Assembly (NCBI RefSeq): GCF_000024125.1
Contig: NC_013222.1
Span: forward strand, 3,303,501 to 3,367,500
DNA: 64,000 bases
From: Robiginitalea biformata HTCC2501
GTDB lineage: Bacteria; Bacteroidota; Bacteroidia; Flavobacteriales; Flavobacteriaceae
Reading direction: 5' to 3'
A program made the translations under genes and the position numbers. The first letter of the stretch is position 1. Each line of letters opens with the position of its first letter. Of this stretch, positions 54,141 to 63,600 are shown piece after piece. Below the pieces are notes generated by a model. The model was not told the origin of the DNA and searched no databases. It was given only the letters and a program-made list of their open reading frames with translations.

Positions 54141-54779
54141 ATGCACTTCCTCTCCCGGGAACTCGAAGCCTATATTGCCGCCTCCAGCGAACCGGAACCG
54201 GAACTCCTGGCGGAACTCACCCGCGAGACCCACCTGAAGGTCCTGCGGCCCCGGATGATAACCGGCCACCACCAGGGCCGGGTCCTCAGCTTATTCTCCC
54301 GGCTGATGCGCCCACAGCGGATCCTGGAAATTGGCACCTACACGGGGTATTCCGCCCTGTGCCTGGCCGAAGGCCTCCCCAAAGGCGGGCAATTGCATAC
54401 CATCGACAAAAATGAGGAATTAAAGGAAATGCAGCGGCGGTATTTCGACCGGAGCCCGTACGGCCAGCAGATCATCCAGCATACCGGCCTGGCCCTGGAG
54501 ATCATACCCGGTCTGGATGACACCTTTGACCTGGTTTTTATCGACGCGGAAAAGGAGGAGTACGCAGACTACCTCGAGGCTATTTTGCCCAGGACGCGGA
54601 GCGGCAGCCTGATCCTGCTGGACAATGTCCTCTGGTCCGGGAAGGTACTGGACGACCCTGCCAACGACAGGGTCACCGAATCCCTGAAAAAATTGAATGC
54701 CGCCCTGCCCCGCGACCCTCGCCTGCAGGTGGTCATGCTCCCGATACGGGACGGCCTGACGGGATGTATGGTGCGGTAA
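54141..54779 (+). CDS. Class I SAM-dependent O-methyltransferase
   Basis: The 212-residue protein matches the catechol/caffeoyl-CoA O-methyltransferase type. SAM motif I is ILEIGTYTGYSALCLAEGL, LHTIDKNEELKE follows, and DTFDLVFIDAEKEEYADYLE carries the metal-binding Asp; LILLDNVLWSGKV completes it. It acts on a catechol-like or other hydroxyl substrate, not determinable here. Its last 47 bases overlap the end of the convergent PAP2 gene, so the two mRNAs are complementary at their 3' ends. Confidence 0.92.
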   Translation: MHFLSRELEAYIAASSEPEPELLAELTRETHLKVLRPRMITGHHQGRVLSLFSRLMRPQRILEIGTYTGYSALCLAEGLPKGGQLHTIDKNEELKEMQRRYFDRSPYGQQIIQHTGLALEIIPGLDDTFDLVFIDAEKEEYADYLEAILPRTRSGSLILLDNVLWSGKVLDDPANDRVTESLKKLNAALPRDPRLQVVMLPIRDGLTGCMVR

Positions 54780-55314
54780 GGCGGTAGATCAGGTAAAAGC
54801 CCCACCCCGTCAGGAAACCGACGCCGGCACCCACCAGGATATCCACCGGGTAGTGGACCCCCACATAGATCCGGCTGAAGGCAAACAAGAGTGGCCAGAT
54901 GTAAAATAAGTAAACCCACCGGTATTGGCTGCGGAGGAACAATACTATCAGCGTGGTGACGGAGAAGGAACTGGCGGCGTGGCCGGAAAAAAAGCTGAAA
55001 TTGGTTGGGCTCCTGAGTATCCGGATAAGCGTGTTGATTTCCTCATTGTTGTTCGGGCGTAGCCGGGCCACGTACTCCTTGGTGAAATCCGTGAACCAGA
55101 CAATCCACAACACGAGCAATACGGTAATCCCGCACATAAGCAGGGCCTGCCGCAGGGGGAATTTCTTGAGGATGAGCAGGAAGAAAAGCACGAACAGGGG
55201 AATCCAGGTATCGATATCCGTCACCCCGGACCAAAAAGCGTCATAGCGTTCAATCCCGAGGCCGTTCAGGTAGATAAACGTTTCCTGGTCCCACTTGAGG
55301 ATGCGTTCCAGCAT
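54733..55314 (-). CDS. PAP2-family membrane phosphatase
   Basis: A 193-residue integral membrane protein with about five hydrophobic segments. The three PAP2 motifs are present: KEYVARLRP, FSGHAASSF with the catalytic His, and SRIYVGVHYPVDILVG. These enzymes dephosphorylate lipid phosphates such as undecaprenyl pyrophosphate or phosphatidate. The tatA gene is five bases upstream on the same strand. Convergent with the O-methyltransferase gene, overlapping by 47 bases. Confidence 0.92.
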   Translation of the reverse strand: MLERILKWDQETFIYLNGLGIERYDAFWSGVTDIDTWIPLFVLFFLLILKKFPLRQALLMCGITVLLVLWIVWFTDFTKEYVARLRPNNNEEINTLIRILRSPTNFSFFSGHAASSFSVTTLIVLFLRSQYRWVYLFYIWPLLFAFSRIYVGVHYPVDILVGAGVGFLTGWGFYLIYRLTAPYIPSGRPVSGA

Positions 55315-55319
55315 AAGGG

Positions 55320-55592
55320 TTACTTGCGGCGGATGGTCCCGCCTACGTCGTCGATGTTCTTCTTGACGTCCTTGAGGTCTTTCTCAATCTCCTTGGTAAA
55401 GGAGGTGTCGATTCCCTGCTTCTCGGCGCTTTTGTGGATCTCGCGCTTGATATCGTCGGTTGCGTCCTTGAGCTGGCGCATGCCCTGGCCCAGGCCTTTG
55501 GCAATCCCCGGGATCTTATCCGCTCCAAAAACCATCACCACGATAAAGAGAATAAAAAATATCTCTGCCCCGCTAATAAATAAGAATTGCAT
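55320..55592 (-). CDS. tatA: Twin-arginine translocase subunit TatA/TatE family
   Basis: A 90-residue protein starting MQFLFISGAEIFFILFIVVMVFG: a short N-terminal membrane helix, the hinge ADKIPGIAKGLGQGMRQ with the conserved Phe-Gly before it, and an amphipathic helix with a charged tail (DLKDVKKNIDDVGG). TatA oligomers form the pore of the Tat system for folded proteins; tatC is not in the window. Two starts are possible, ATG 55598 and ATG 55592. The -7 box ends at 55603, so transcription would begin near or inside the first ATG, favouring 55592. Confidence 0.9.
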   Translation of the reverse strand: MQFLFISGAEIFFILFIVVMVFGADKIPGIAKGLGQGMRQLKDATDDIKREIHKSAEKQGIDTSFTKEIEKDLKDVKKNIDDVGGTIRRK

Positions 55593-55602
55593 TGCCATAC
55601 CA

Positions 55603-55610
55603 CAAATATA
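55603..55610 (-). promoter_or_regulatory. -7 box for tatA
   Basis: TATATTTG on the minus strand matches TAnnTTTG. It lies 4 or 10 bases before the two candidate ATGs (55598, 55592), which implies a leaderless or nearly leaderless message. Confidence 0.6.
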
Positions 55611-55631
55611 CGTAAGTTTCGCAGCCCGCAT

Positions 55632-55664
55632 AAAAAAAGTCCCGGTTCGCAGGCCGGGACTTTT
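55632..55664. terminator. Terminator between the M1 peptidase gene and tatA
   Basis: Stem AAAAGTCCCGG / CCGGGACTTTT (55635-55645 and 55654-55664) with an eight-base loop. On the minus strand it ends in seven T, so it should stop M1 peptidase transcription before tatA. Confidence 0.88.
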
Positions 55665-55684
55665 CTATTTTTTTTGTCGGCTTA

Positions 55685-57994
55685 TCAGCCTTTGATCTCT
55701 TCCTTGAATTGCTCGAATTCAGACGGAGACTGGTCCTTGGGCCAGCTGTTGTTGTCCGTGTCGATATCGGCGGTTTCCGCATCGGGGTCCACCACGATCC
55801 CCACGAGTTCCTGCTGGGAGGAAATCACGCGGCTGACCTCGGCATCACTCCTCCTCCAGATCTCCGGGGGGTAGGTAACGCGCTCGGTAGTCCCGTCTGC
55901 ATAGGTGTATTCCACGATCAGCGGCATGGGGATCCCGCCCGGTTTCTCGAAGGTCACCTCGTAGAAATACTTCGGCTCCGCTACCTGGGCGCGCTGCTCG
56001 GGGGTCATGTTGTCCATCATGAATTCGGACAGGGGCTGGGAGATTTCGGAAGGCTTTTTCCCCTTGAGGTCCGGGTCAAAGTCTTCGCTGTCTTCCTCGG
56101 CCAGGTATACCAATGGGGGCAGTTGGTCTTCGGTGACCCCGTTGTTGGCCATATACTCCCGCATCTGCTGGGTGGGTTTGTCGGAGACATAGTACTTTTT
56201 GACGCCTTTCACCCCGATATCCACGTAGTCGGTGGTATAGAACCAGGACCTCCAGAACCAGTCCAGGTCTACGGCCGAGGCATCCTCCATGGTCCGGAAG
56301 AAATCCTCGGGGGTCGGGTGCTTGAATTTCCAGCGCTGCGCATAGGTCTTAAACGCGTGGTCGAACAGTTCCGGCCCCATGACGGTTTCCCGCAGGATAT
56401 TCAGGGCCGTGGCCGGTTTGGCATAGGCGTTGGGCCCCAGTTGGTAAACATTCTCCGGGTTGGACATAATCGGCGCGATGGTGCTCTGGTCGCCAGCCAT
56501 ATACGGCACGATGGCTGCAGGCGCCCCCCGCCGCGACGGGTATTTTTCATTCGGGGCAATAACCTCCGGGAATTCCTTCCCGAACTCCTGCTCGGCCAGG
56601 TACTGCATAAAGGTGTCGAGGCCTTCGTCCATCCAGCCCCATTGCCGCTCGTCCGAGTTGACGATCATCGGGAAGAAGTTGTGGCCCACCTCGTGGATGA
56701 TCACGGAGATCATCCCGTACTTGACGCGGTCCGAATAGGTGCCGTCCGGGTTCGGGCGCCCGTAGTTCCAGCAGATCATCGGGTATTCCATGCCCTGGTT
56801 CTTGGCGTGTACGGAAATTGCCTTGTGGTACGGGTAGTCGAAGGTGTGGTCTGAGTAGCTTTTGAGCGTGCTGGCAACCACTTTGGTGGAGAGCTCCTCC
56901 CAAAGCGGGTTCCCTTCTTTGGGGTACATGGATACCGCCATCACGTCTTTGTTCCCGATTTTGACGGCCATCATGTCCCAGATAAACTTCCGGGAAGTGG
57001 CAAAGCCAAAGTCCCGAACGTTTTCGGCCTTGAGCTTCCAGGTGTTGGTCTCGGTGGAAAAGCCCTTTTCAGCCGCCTCGGCTTCCGCCTGGGTGACGAT
57101 CATCACCGGCTCGTCGTAGCTCTTTTTGGCCTGCTCGTAGCGCCGCATCATTTCTTTGGAAAATACCTCCTTGCGATTCTGCAATTCCCCGGTACCGTCC
57201 AGCACGTGGTCGGCGGGAACCGTGATATTCACCTCGTAGTTCCCGAAGGGCAGGGCAAACTCCCCGCTTCCCCAGAACTGGTGGTTCTGCCAGCCCTCCA
57301 CATCGCTGTAAACGGCCATCCGCGGGAAAAACTGGGCAATCACATACGCCCGGTTCCCGTCTTCGGGGAAATACTCATAGCCGGAGCGCGCCCGGTTTAC
57401 GGTGTGGTCCGGGATGTTGTACCACCACTTGATGGAAAAGGAAACCTGCTCCCCGCTCGCCAGCGGCTGCGGGATATTTACCCGCATCATCGTCTGGTTG
57501 ATGGTATAGGGGATCGGTTTACCGGAGGCATCCCGCACGTATTCGATATTGAAGCCGCCGTCAAAAGGCTCGCCGAGGTACTCGCCGGCAAACGAGCCGG
57601 TGCGGTAAGCCAGGGGTACCCCGTTCCCGTTGCGCAAAGGCGACTTGGAATCCTTAGCGCGGACATTCTGGTCCAGTTGCACCCAGAGGTATTCAAGCTC
57701 GTCCGGGGAATTGTTGTGGTAAGTTATTGTTTCTTCCCCGTAAATACGGGCATTTTCATCATCCAGGCGGATGTCCATTTTGTAGTCGGCCTGCTGCTGG
57801 TAGTAATCCGGGCCGGGGGCTCCGGAGGCCGAACGGTAGGTGTTCGGGGTGGCGAATTCCTGGTAGAGTTGCCGGAACTTGCTCTGGTTGGTATGGCCGG
57901 GCTCCCGCTCTTTTGACTGCTCCTCCTGCTGGGCGAAAACAACGGCCCCGCAAACAAAGAGGACAGCGGATAATACATACTTGATTTTCATCAT
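55685..57994 (-). CDS. M1-family metallopeptidase (secreted)
   Basis: A 769-residue protein with a signal peptide (VLSAVLFVCGAVVFAQ), an N-terminal beta domain, and the M1 zinc site HEVGHNFFPMIVNSDERQWGWMDEGLD (His434, Glu435, His438 and the third-ligand Glu near 457), quoted here by its key residues. The substrate-side GxMEN motif is replaced by NQGMEYPMI. The remaining ~300 residues are an alpha-helical cap and a C-terminal part ending KDQSPSEFEQFKEEIKG. Likely a periplasmic or exported aminopeptidase. ATG 57994 and ATG 57991 are adjacent starts. Confidence 0.9.
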   Translation of the reverse strand: MMKIKYVLSAVLFVCGAVVFAQQEEQSKEREPGHTNQSKFRQLYQEFATPNTYRSASGAPGPDYYQQQADYKMDIRLDDENARIYGEETITYHNNSPDELEYLWVQLDQNVRAKDSKSPLRNGNGVPLAYRTGSFAGEYLGEPFDGGFNIEYVRDASGKPIPYTINQTMMRVNIPQPLASGEQVSFSIKWWYNIPDHTVNRARSGYEYFPEDGNRAYVIAQFFPRMAVYSDVEGWQNHQFWGSGEFALPFGNYEVNITVPADHVLDGTGELQNRKEVFSKEMMRRYEQAKKSYDEPVMIVTQAEAEAAEKGFSTETNTWKLKAENVRDFGFATSRKFIWDMMAVKIGNKDVMAVSMYPKEGNPLWEELSTKVVASTLKSYSDHTFDYPYHKAISVHAKNQGMEYPMICWNYGRPNPDGTYSDRVKYGMISVIIHEVGHNFFPMIVNSDERQWGWMDEGLDTFMQYLAEQEFGKEFPEVIAPNEKYPSRRGAPAAIVPYMAGDQSTIAPIMSNPENVYQLGPNAYAKPATALNILRETVMGPELFDHAFKTYAQRWKFKHPTPEDFFRTMEDASAVDLDWFWRSWFYTTDYVDIGVKGVKKYYVSDKPTQQMREYMANNGVTEDQLPPLVYLAEEDSEDFDPDLKGKKPSEISQPLSEFMMDNMTPEQRAQVAEPKYFYEVTFEKPGGIPMPLIVEYTYADGTTERVTYPPEIWRRSDAEVSRVISSQQELVGIVVDPDAETADIDTDNNSWPKDQSPSEFEQFKEEIKG

Positions 57995-58056
57995 GGTTTA
58001 CGCTAAATTTTTGATCCGCGAAAAATAACTTTTTTGGCGCGAATCGTTATAAAACC

Positions 58057-58578
58057 TTATAAGTTTAACATTCCTTTATTATTCTCCCGGATCAGCACCA
58101 CGCTGCGCTTTTTGCCCAGTACCTTGAAGTGGACCAGGTTCTTTTGTTCGCTGAAGAGATCCGTGAGGATTTCGTTCTGCAACCCCACGGATTCCAGGTC
58201 TTCCCGGGGAACCCCGGTGACCTCGATAAAACACAGGATCAGGTCCTTGTCGTACTTTTTCCCCAGGAAGGTATAGGCCCGCTCCTCCCCGTTTACAAAC
58301 ACCCGGAACTTGGAATTGAAATAGCGTTCGATATACCCGGCGGCAGCCTCCGGCTCGTCTTCCGTGGCCAGGCGGGCGTCAAAATCGTACCGCGTTTTGA
58401 GCAGGTTGTCCAAATCGTCGATAAAAATCCGGCTGATGATCTGCAGGGACTCGTCCGATTCCGAATACTCCACATTGGTGACGCTTACGTAGAACTTGTG
58501 CGCCGCCGTAAAGGAAGTTAGCAGCAAGGCGAGTATCAGGAATCCGACTGCCGGGAGTTTGGAGTATTTGATTTTCAT
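58057..58578 (-). CDS. DUF6702-family exported protein
   Basis: The 173-residue protein has a signal sequence (VGFLILALLLTSFTAAH) and the family start HKFYVSVTNVEYSESDESLQIISRIFIDDLDNLL, whose first part is diagnostic of DUF6702 proteins of Bacteroidetes. KDLILCFIEVTGV lies in the middle of the domain. They are often near M1 peptidases, as here (63 bases apart, same strand). Function is not known. The start ATG 58578 is used; the frame extends to 58779 through the repeat tract and gives only low-complexity residues. Confidence 0.82.
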   Translation of the reverse strand: MKIKYSKLPAVGFLILALLLTSFTAAHKFYVSVTNVEYSESDESLQIISRIFIDDLDNLLKTRYDFDARLATEDEPEAAAGYIERYFNSKFRVFVNGEERAYTFLGKKYDKDLILCFIEVTGVPREDLESVGLQNEILTDLFSEQKNLVHFKVLGKKRSVVLIRENNKGMLNL

Positions 58579-58590
58579 GGTGTTCTTTAT

Positions 58591-58722
58591 CAGATTCAGG
58601 CCATAACGTTTCAGGTTCAGGCCATAACTTTTCAGGTTCGGGCCATAACTTTTCATGTTCGGGCCACAGCTACACTTGCTACAGCTACACTTTCTGCGAG
58701 AACAGACACGCTTTCTGCGAGA
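58591..58722. repeat. 21-bp tandem repeat tract upstream of the DUF6702 gene
   Basis: Copies at 58591-58611, 58612-58632, 58633-58653 and a partial one from 58654 share CAGGTTCAGGCCATAACTTTT with few differences. Further on, CTTTCTGCGAGA occurs at 58690 and 58711, again 21 bases apart, separated by a GCTACA-rich stretch. The tract occupies the promoter/leader zone of the DUF6702 gene and begins 12 bases before its ATG. Confidence 0.88.
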
Positions 58723-58810
58723 TCCGTTTTCGAGGGGCCGCCACCCTGCCGGCAGGGCCGGCCGGCCTATCCGGAACAAAACCCGTGCCAGGCCTTATCC
58801 CTGCCAGGGG

Positions 58811-59647
58811 TCATTCCCGGGAAGGCGGGTCTAAATTATTGTATTTCCGGTATTCTTCGCCTTTTCGCCTGAGAAAAGCCCATACCCGCAGGCGGTCGCC
58901 GGAATCCGCCACGGGGTCAAAAAGGGAGTCCACCTCGCAGAAATACATAAAATCCGGCAGGCGCTCCAGGGGCACCCCGAGTTCCCGGGTAAGCACGCTG
59001 TCCGGGAACTGGGCACGCATCTCCAGGGATTTCCGGTATTGGCGTTCAAAAGCGAGTTGCTTTTTCAGCCTTTTGGTCCGCCCGGTAAAATAATTCAGGA
59101 TCGGGTTCAGGGGAACAATGCCTCCCCCGGTTGTGGCCTCGTGGATTTTCTTTTCGGTCTGCGTCCAGGGCCGCCGGTACGCATTGGGCAACCCGAGGCT
59201 GTATTCGGTAACCGTGCGGTCTTCCGGCAAACGGTCCAGGTCCGCGTCCAGGTCCCCGCTCAGGTCGTAGGGGCGCACCACCACCTCATCGAGCTCGTTG
59301 ACAAAGGGTTCCATAGGCACCTCCAGGCGGATGGCGGTGAGCATATCGGCGCGCACCTCCAGGGTTTTTCGTTTGTATCGGACGGCCGAAAACAGCAGTG
59401 TGTCGCCCGGGGCAGCATCGATCCGGAAGTACCCCCCGGAATCCGAGATCACCGCCTTCTCCCGGCTGAGGTTCAGCACGTGGACATCCGCGATGCCTTC
59501 CGACCCCTCGTAGACCCGTCCGCGGAGTTCCGATTGCCCACGGGCAGACACGCCGGCCAGGAAAACCCCCAGGAAAAGGATTCCAATTGCGAAGTAATGG
59601 GAAAAAGGGTCTTTAGTCCTGCAGTACGGTCTTTCGGAACGTCTCAC
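58811..59647 (-). CDS. Carboxypeptidase-like regulatory domain protein A
   Basis: A secreted protein of about 278 residues with a signal-like segment (HYFAIGILFLGVFLAGVSARG). A beta-sandwich of the carboxypeptidase-D regulatory type follows (RGRVYEGSEGIADVHVLNL, VISDSGGYFRIDAAPGDTLLFSAV, ELDEVVVRPYDL). After it comes a helical part with LPNAYRRPWTQTEKKIHE and LGVPLERLPDFMYFCEVDSL. The start is a GTG at 59647 that overlaps the end of the paralogous gene by 35 bases; no ATG is available. Similar Bacteroidetes proteins lack a plug or barrel, so this is not a TonB receptor. Role unknown. Confidence 0.8.
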   Translation of the reverse strand: MRRSERPYCRTKDPFSHYFAIGILFLGVFLAGVSARGQSELRGRVYEGSEGIADVHVLNLSREKAVISDSGGYFRIDAAPGDTLLFSAVRYKRKTLEVRADMLTAIRLEVPMEPFVNELDEVVVRPYDLSGDLDADLDRLPEDRTVTEYSLGLPNAYRRPWTQTEKKIHEATTGGGIVPLNPILNYFTGRTKRLKKQLAFERQYRKSLEMRAQFPDSVLTRELGVPLERLPDFMYFCEVDSLFDPVADSGDRLRVWAFLRRKGEEYRKYNNLDPPSRE

Positions 59648-60365
59648 TCTGGTCTACCAAGAAATCTATCAGTTCAAATTCGCGATCCCGCCGAAGGAGC
59701 GTGCGCGAAGGCAGTTGGGCATCTACAAAGTCCAGGAAATCCGGGATCTGCGCCTGGGGGATCCCCAGGTCTCTCACAAAGAAGGCATCGTCGTAGATTT
59801 GCCGGATGACCGTGCTGGCCTGTATGGCCGGTTGTTCTTCGCCCCGGCTTTTCAACCCCCCGGTTAGCAATTTGAAGATATTCACAAAATTCAACCCGTA
59901 TTCCATGCCGCGGACCGTCGGGTCCAGGGCGGTGTTCTGGATCTCCGTGGTCTCGTCCGTATCGTAGTCGAAACCCTTGAAGTCCTCATTGCGCAGCCGC
60001 AGAAACTCCTGCTGCTCTTCCGGGCTGACGGTAACCTCGTCCAGCTCGGTGACCTTCTCGGTGACCTCCACGACCATGCGGTTGCGCCGAATCACTTCCT
60101 CGTCCACGGGCACCTGCTTAAACTGGTAGGCCAGGGCGATGAAATAGAGCGTATCCCCCAGTTTGGCCGGGATGGTAAACTGCCCGTTGTCGTCGGTGGT
60201 GGTGGCGGTGCCAGCCCCGGCATTCAGGACGTTCTCCCCGGGAACCGGGGTATTCCGGTACAGGACGGTGCCCCGGAGGAGCTCCCTGTCACCGTCTGTG
60301 TCGTCCTGGGCGGCCAGGGGGAGTACCCCCAGCAGGAGGAAGGCCAATATGCAGGTATTTTTCAT
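59613..60365 (-). CDS. Carboxypeptidase-like regulatory domain protein B
   Basis: A 250-residue paralogue of the gene that follows it. A signal peptide (ILAFLLLGVLPLAAQ) is followed by the domain LRGTVLYRNTPVPGENVLNAG, TTTDDNGQFTIPAKLGDTLYFIAL and TELDEVTVSPEEQ. The shared helical tail has VRDLGIPQAQIPDFLDFVDAQ, equivalent to LGVPLERLPDFMYFCEV in protein A. The pair arose by duplication. They are divergent from the large repeat protein gene at 60683 and may serve the cell surface (inference). Confidence 0.82.
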   Translation of the reverse strand: MKNTCILAFLLLGVLPLAAQDDTDGDRELLRGTVLYRNTPVPGENVLNAGAGTATTTDDNGQFTIPAKLGDTLYFIALAYQFKQVPVDEEVIRRNRMVVEVTEKVTELDEVTVSPEEQQEFLRLRNEDFKGFDYDTDETTEIQNTALDPTVRGMEYGLNFVNIFKLLTGGLKSRGEEQPAIQASTVIRQIYDDAFFVRDLGIPQAQIPDFLDFVDAQLPSRTLLRRDREFELIDFLVDQSETFRKTVLQD

Positions 60366-60682
60366 GGAATGTGTGTCTCAAATAAAGATAAAGAAAGTGC
60401 ATGAGGGAATAAAATAAAACCCGGCAGGCATAAACTTATGTTAATCTCAACGAATATGGGCGCTCAGGCAACCGAAATCAGGCTCCCAGGCCCCGTTTCC
60501 CTGCTTGCCCCGTGCAGGCCGCACCTGCACCTTGGGGCACCCGGGCGGGCAGCGACCCCATTCAACGCAAAAACCGGCACTTGCGGCTAAATTCTGTGCG
60601 CATTACCCCCAGAGTATTATTTTTGTTTGATTGGGTCTATTTGCAATGTCCGCAGCGCCCAACCCCATAAAAACGACGACCG
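60366..60682. other. 317-base divergent gap before the large repeat protein gene
   Basis: The left half (60366-60450) is AT-rich, the middle (60470-60560) GC-rich with short CCGGG/GCAGG words, and the right part AT-rich again. A -7 box TATTTTTG at 60618-60625 points toward the plus-strand gene, leaving a leader of about 50 bases. No gene, RNA or clear hairpin with a T-run was recognised. Confidence 0.5.
60618..60625 (+). promoter_or_regulatory. Candidate -7 box for the large repeat protein gene
   Basis: TATTTTTG matches TAnnTTTG; the ATG is 57 bases downstream. TTTG and TATTTG words nearby make the exact element uncertain. Confidence 0.45.
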
Positions 60683-63600
60683 ATGAACAAACGACGAATT
60701 CTGCTGCTAACCGCCCTGTTCGGCGGGCTGAGCCTGACGGCCCAGGTAAAAATTGGCGACAACCCCCAGACCATCGACCCGGGATCCCTGCTGGAACTCG
60801 AAAGCACGGACAAGGCCCTGGTGATTACCCGCGTAACCGATGCGCAGATGAATGCGATCAATGCGCAACAGGGGGCCGTGGTTTACAACACGGACGGCGG
60901 CTGCATCTATTATTTTGACGGGGCGGCCTGGATCAACATCTGCGAATCCCTGGGGCTCCAGTTTACCGCGGATGCCATTGTGAATTCGGCCCCGACCATC
61001 GTCATTACCGAAAACGGGGACATCGTAAACTTTGAAGTGGGGGAAATCCGGAGCGAAAACATCCTGGACTTCAGCATCGGCAGCCAGGACATCCAGGACA
61101 ATTCCATCAATTCGGACAAACTGGCGCCGGGCTCCGTGGGCGCCGAAGAGCTGCAGGACAACACGGTGACGGACCGGGTTATGGATTATTCCGTGGTGAC
61201 CCTGGCCGATTTTACAAACGATGCCGGCTACCTGGTATCCGGCGACATTATCAGCGACGACGACGGGAACGACCTCTTCCCGGGCACCGACTCCGGGGTC
61301 TTCTACGACGACCAGTTCCTGCAGGATGCCATCGATTTGAATACGACGTTGCTGAACATCAAAGAAAACCTATCCAACAAATCGACGGATATCAACCTGG
61401 GGACCTCCAACACCCTGTACCCGACGCAAAACGCGGTTAAAACCTATGTGGACAATCAACTCGGCGGGGCCTTCCAGGACCTGACCTTCAACGCCAACCT
61501 CCTGGGCATTACCGGGGGAGCGACAACAGTGGACCTGACCCCGTACCTGGACAACACAGACGATCAGAACGCTTCAGAGGTGCCATTCACGCCCTACCTT
61601 ACTGTCAACAGCACGAATACGCAGGCAGCGATCCAGGAATTGAAGGACGAATTGGACAATGTAAGCGCCGGAAGCGGGACCACCGAGCTGGCCGACCAGG
61701 TGACCATTGTCGGCGACGGTTCAGCGGGCAACGAGTTCGAAGTTGCCGACCAGGGGATCACTCCGGTCAAGATCGCCCCGTCGGCCACCAACGGGCAAGT
61801 ACTGACGACAACGGGTGGTAATGTCGTATGGGCAGACCCGGCAGGAGGCGGGAACACGACCGACGAATTAGTGCAGGCATTCGAAATTAACGGTATCAAC
61901 CTGGAACTCACCGATGCGGGCAATACCTTCCAGGTTCCCGTAGCAGACCTGGGGACCGATGACCAAACGGCCGGGGAGGTAGGATTTACCCCCTACTTGA
62001 CTATCGGGGCCAATAACGTACAGATTGCCATTCAACAATTAAAAGATGAATTGGATGCCGGGGGCGGCGGAACCCAAAATCTCACCAGCGTCCTGACGTT
62101 TGGGAATGATGCCGGAGGTACCGGGATCATAAACCTCCCGGACCCGACCCTGGCACAGGATGCCGCAACGAAGGCCTATGTGGATGCCGTTGCGGGCGGC
62201 GGTGCCGTAGAGGTAGCCGACCAGGTAACCATCACCGGCGTGGGAACTGTAGGCGATCCCTTCAAGGTAGCCGACGGAGGGGTGGGCACAACCCAACTGG
62301 CCGATGCTGGGGTTACGGGCGCCAAAATCGCACCCGGGGTGGACGGCGAAGTATTGACTACGGTTGGAGGGATTGCGGTCTGGTCCGCTCCTTCTGCAGG
62401 TGGTGTTACCACTGACGGAACCACGATTGAAGGTGATGGGGACGTGACCCCGCTTTCCGTTGTTGCCGGCGGCATAAGCGCCAATGAACTGGCAGATGAC
62501 GCAGTGACTACCGCCAAAATCCTAGACGGCCAGGTCCAGACCCCAGATCTGGCCGATGCCGCCGTTACCGCAATAAAAATCAACCCGGGGGCCGACGGAC
62601 AGGTTCTTACCACTGTTGGAACTACTACAGTTTGGGCGGACCCGGCGGCAACCGGCGGGGCTGTCACCGCAGATGAAACAACTATCACCGGTGATGGGGA
62701 TGCCACCCCACTCTCCGTACTGCCCGCGGGAATAACTTCGAACGAATTGGCAGATGACGCCGTGACCCCGGCAAAATTGCTAGCGGGAAATGATGACGAA
62801 GTCCTGTTAAGCAGCGGAGGCGCCGTTGCCTGGACGCCCCTGGCCGGCCTGTCGCACAGCGATGAGCCCACCGGAATCTTTTTTGGGGACGGTTCCGGGG
62901 CGCCCGTCACGAATGCCCCGAACTTCTTCTGGGATCCGGCCCTGCGAGTTGGTTTTGGAGGATTGGGTATCGGATTGGAGGCTACTTCCCACGCAGATAT
63001 TGCGAAGGTGCAAATTTCCGAGCGCCTGCCCCCAAGTGCTATGACCTATCCGCTGCACATCAACAATACATTCGGCAATGATGGCTCTAATGTGGGCATC
63101 CTTTTTGGGACTAGCACAAATACCGCCGTAGCCAAAGGCGCCATTGTATACGAGCGCGACCAGAGCCTTTTTAACGGTCGCGGGGACTTCCACATCTTGC
63201 AAAATCAAACCAATACCATTGGCGCGCTGCCCACAATCGCAGATGCTGTTTTTACGGTGACTTCTATTGGAAATGTAGGTGTCGGGACACCAGCACCACA
63301 GTCTAAATTAGATGTCGCCGGCGCTACACGAACTCAAAGCCTGGAGCTTCTTGGTGGTATCGTTGATAATGCATTAAGCAATGGAACTCCTGGCGACGTA
63401 TTAAGCATTGACGGGGGCGGCCAGGTGGTTTGGGCTACAGCTTCAGCAGGAGCTGTTCAATCCGATGCTACGCTTTCTGGGGATGGAACGGGAGGGAGCC
63501 TCCTGAGTGTTGCCGACAATGGTATAAATACCAGCAAAATCCTGAATGGGACCATCCTTGAAGAAGACTTTGCAGACAATGCAGTAGCAACCGCAAAAAT

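Noticed and set aside
58591..58722. Possible CRISPR array
   Set aside because: The units are directly abutting 21-mers without spacers, too short and too few, and no cas gene is nearby.
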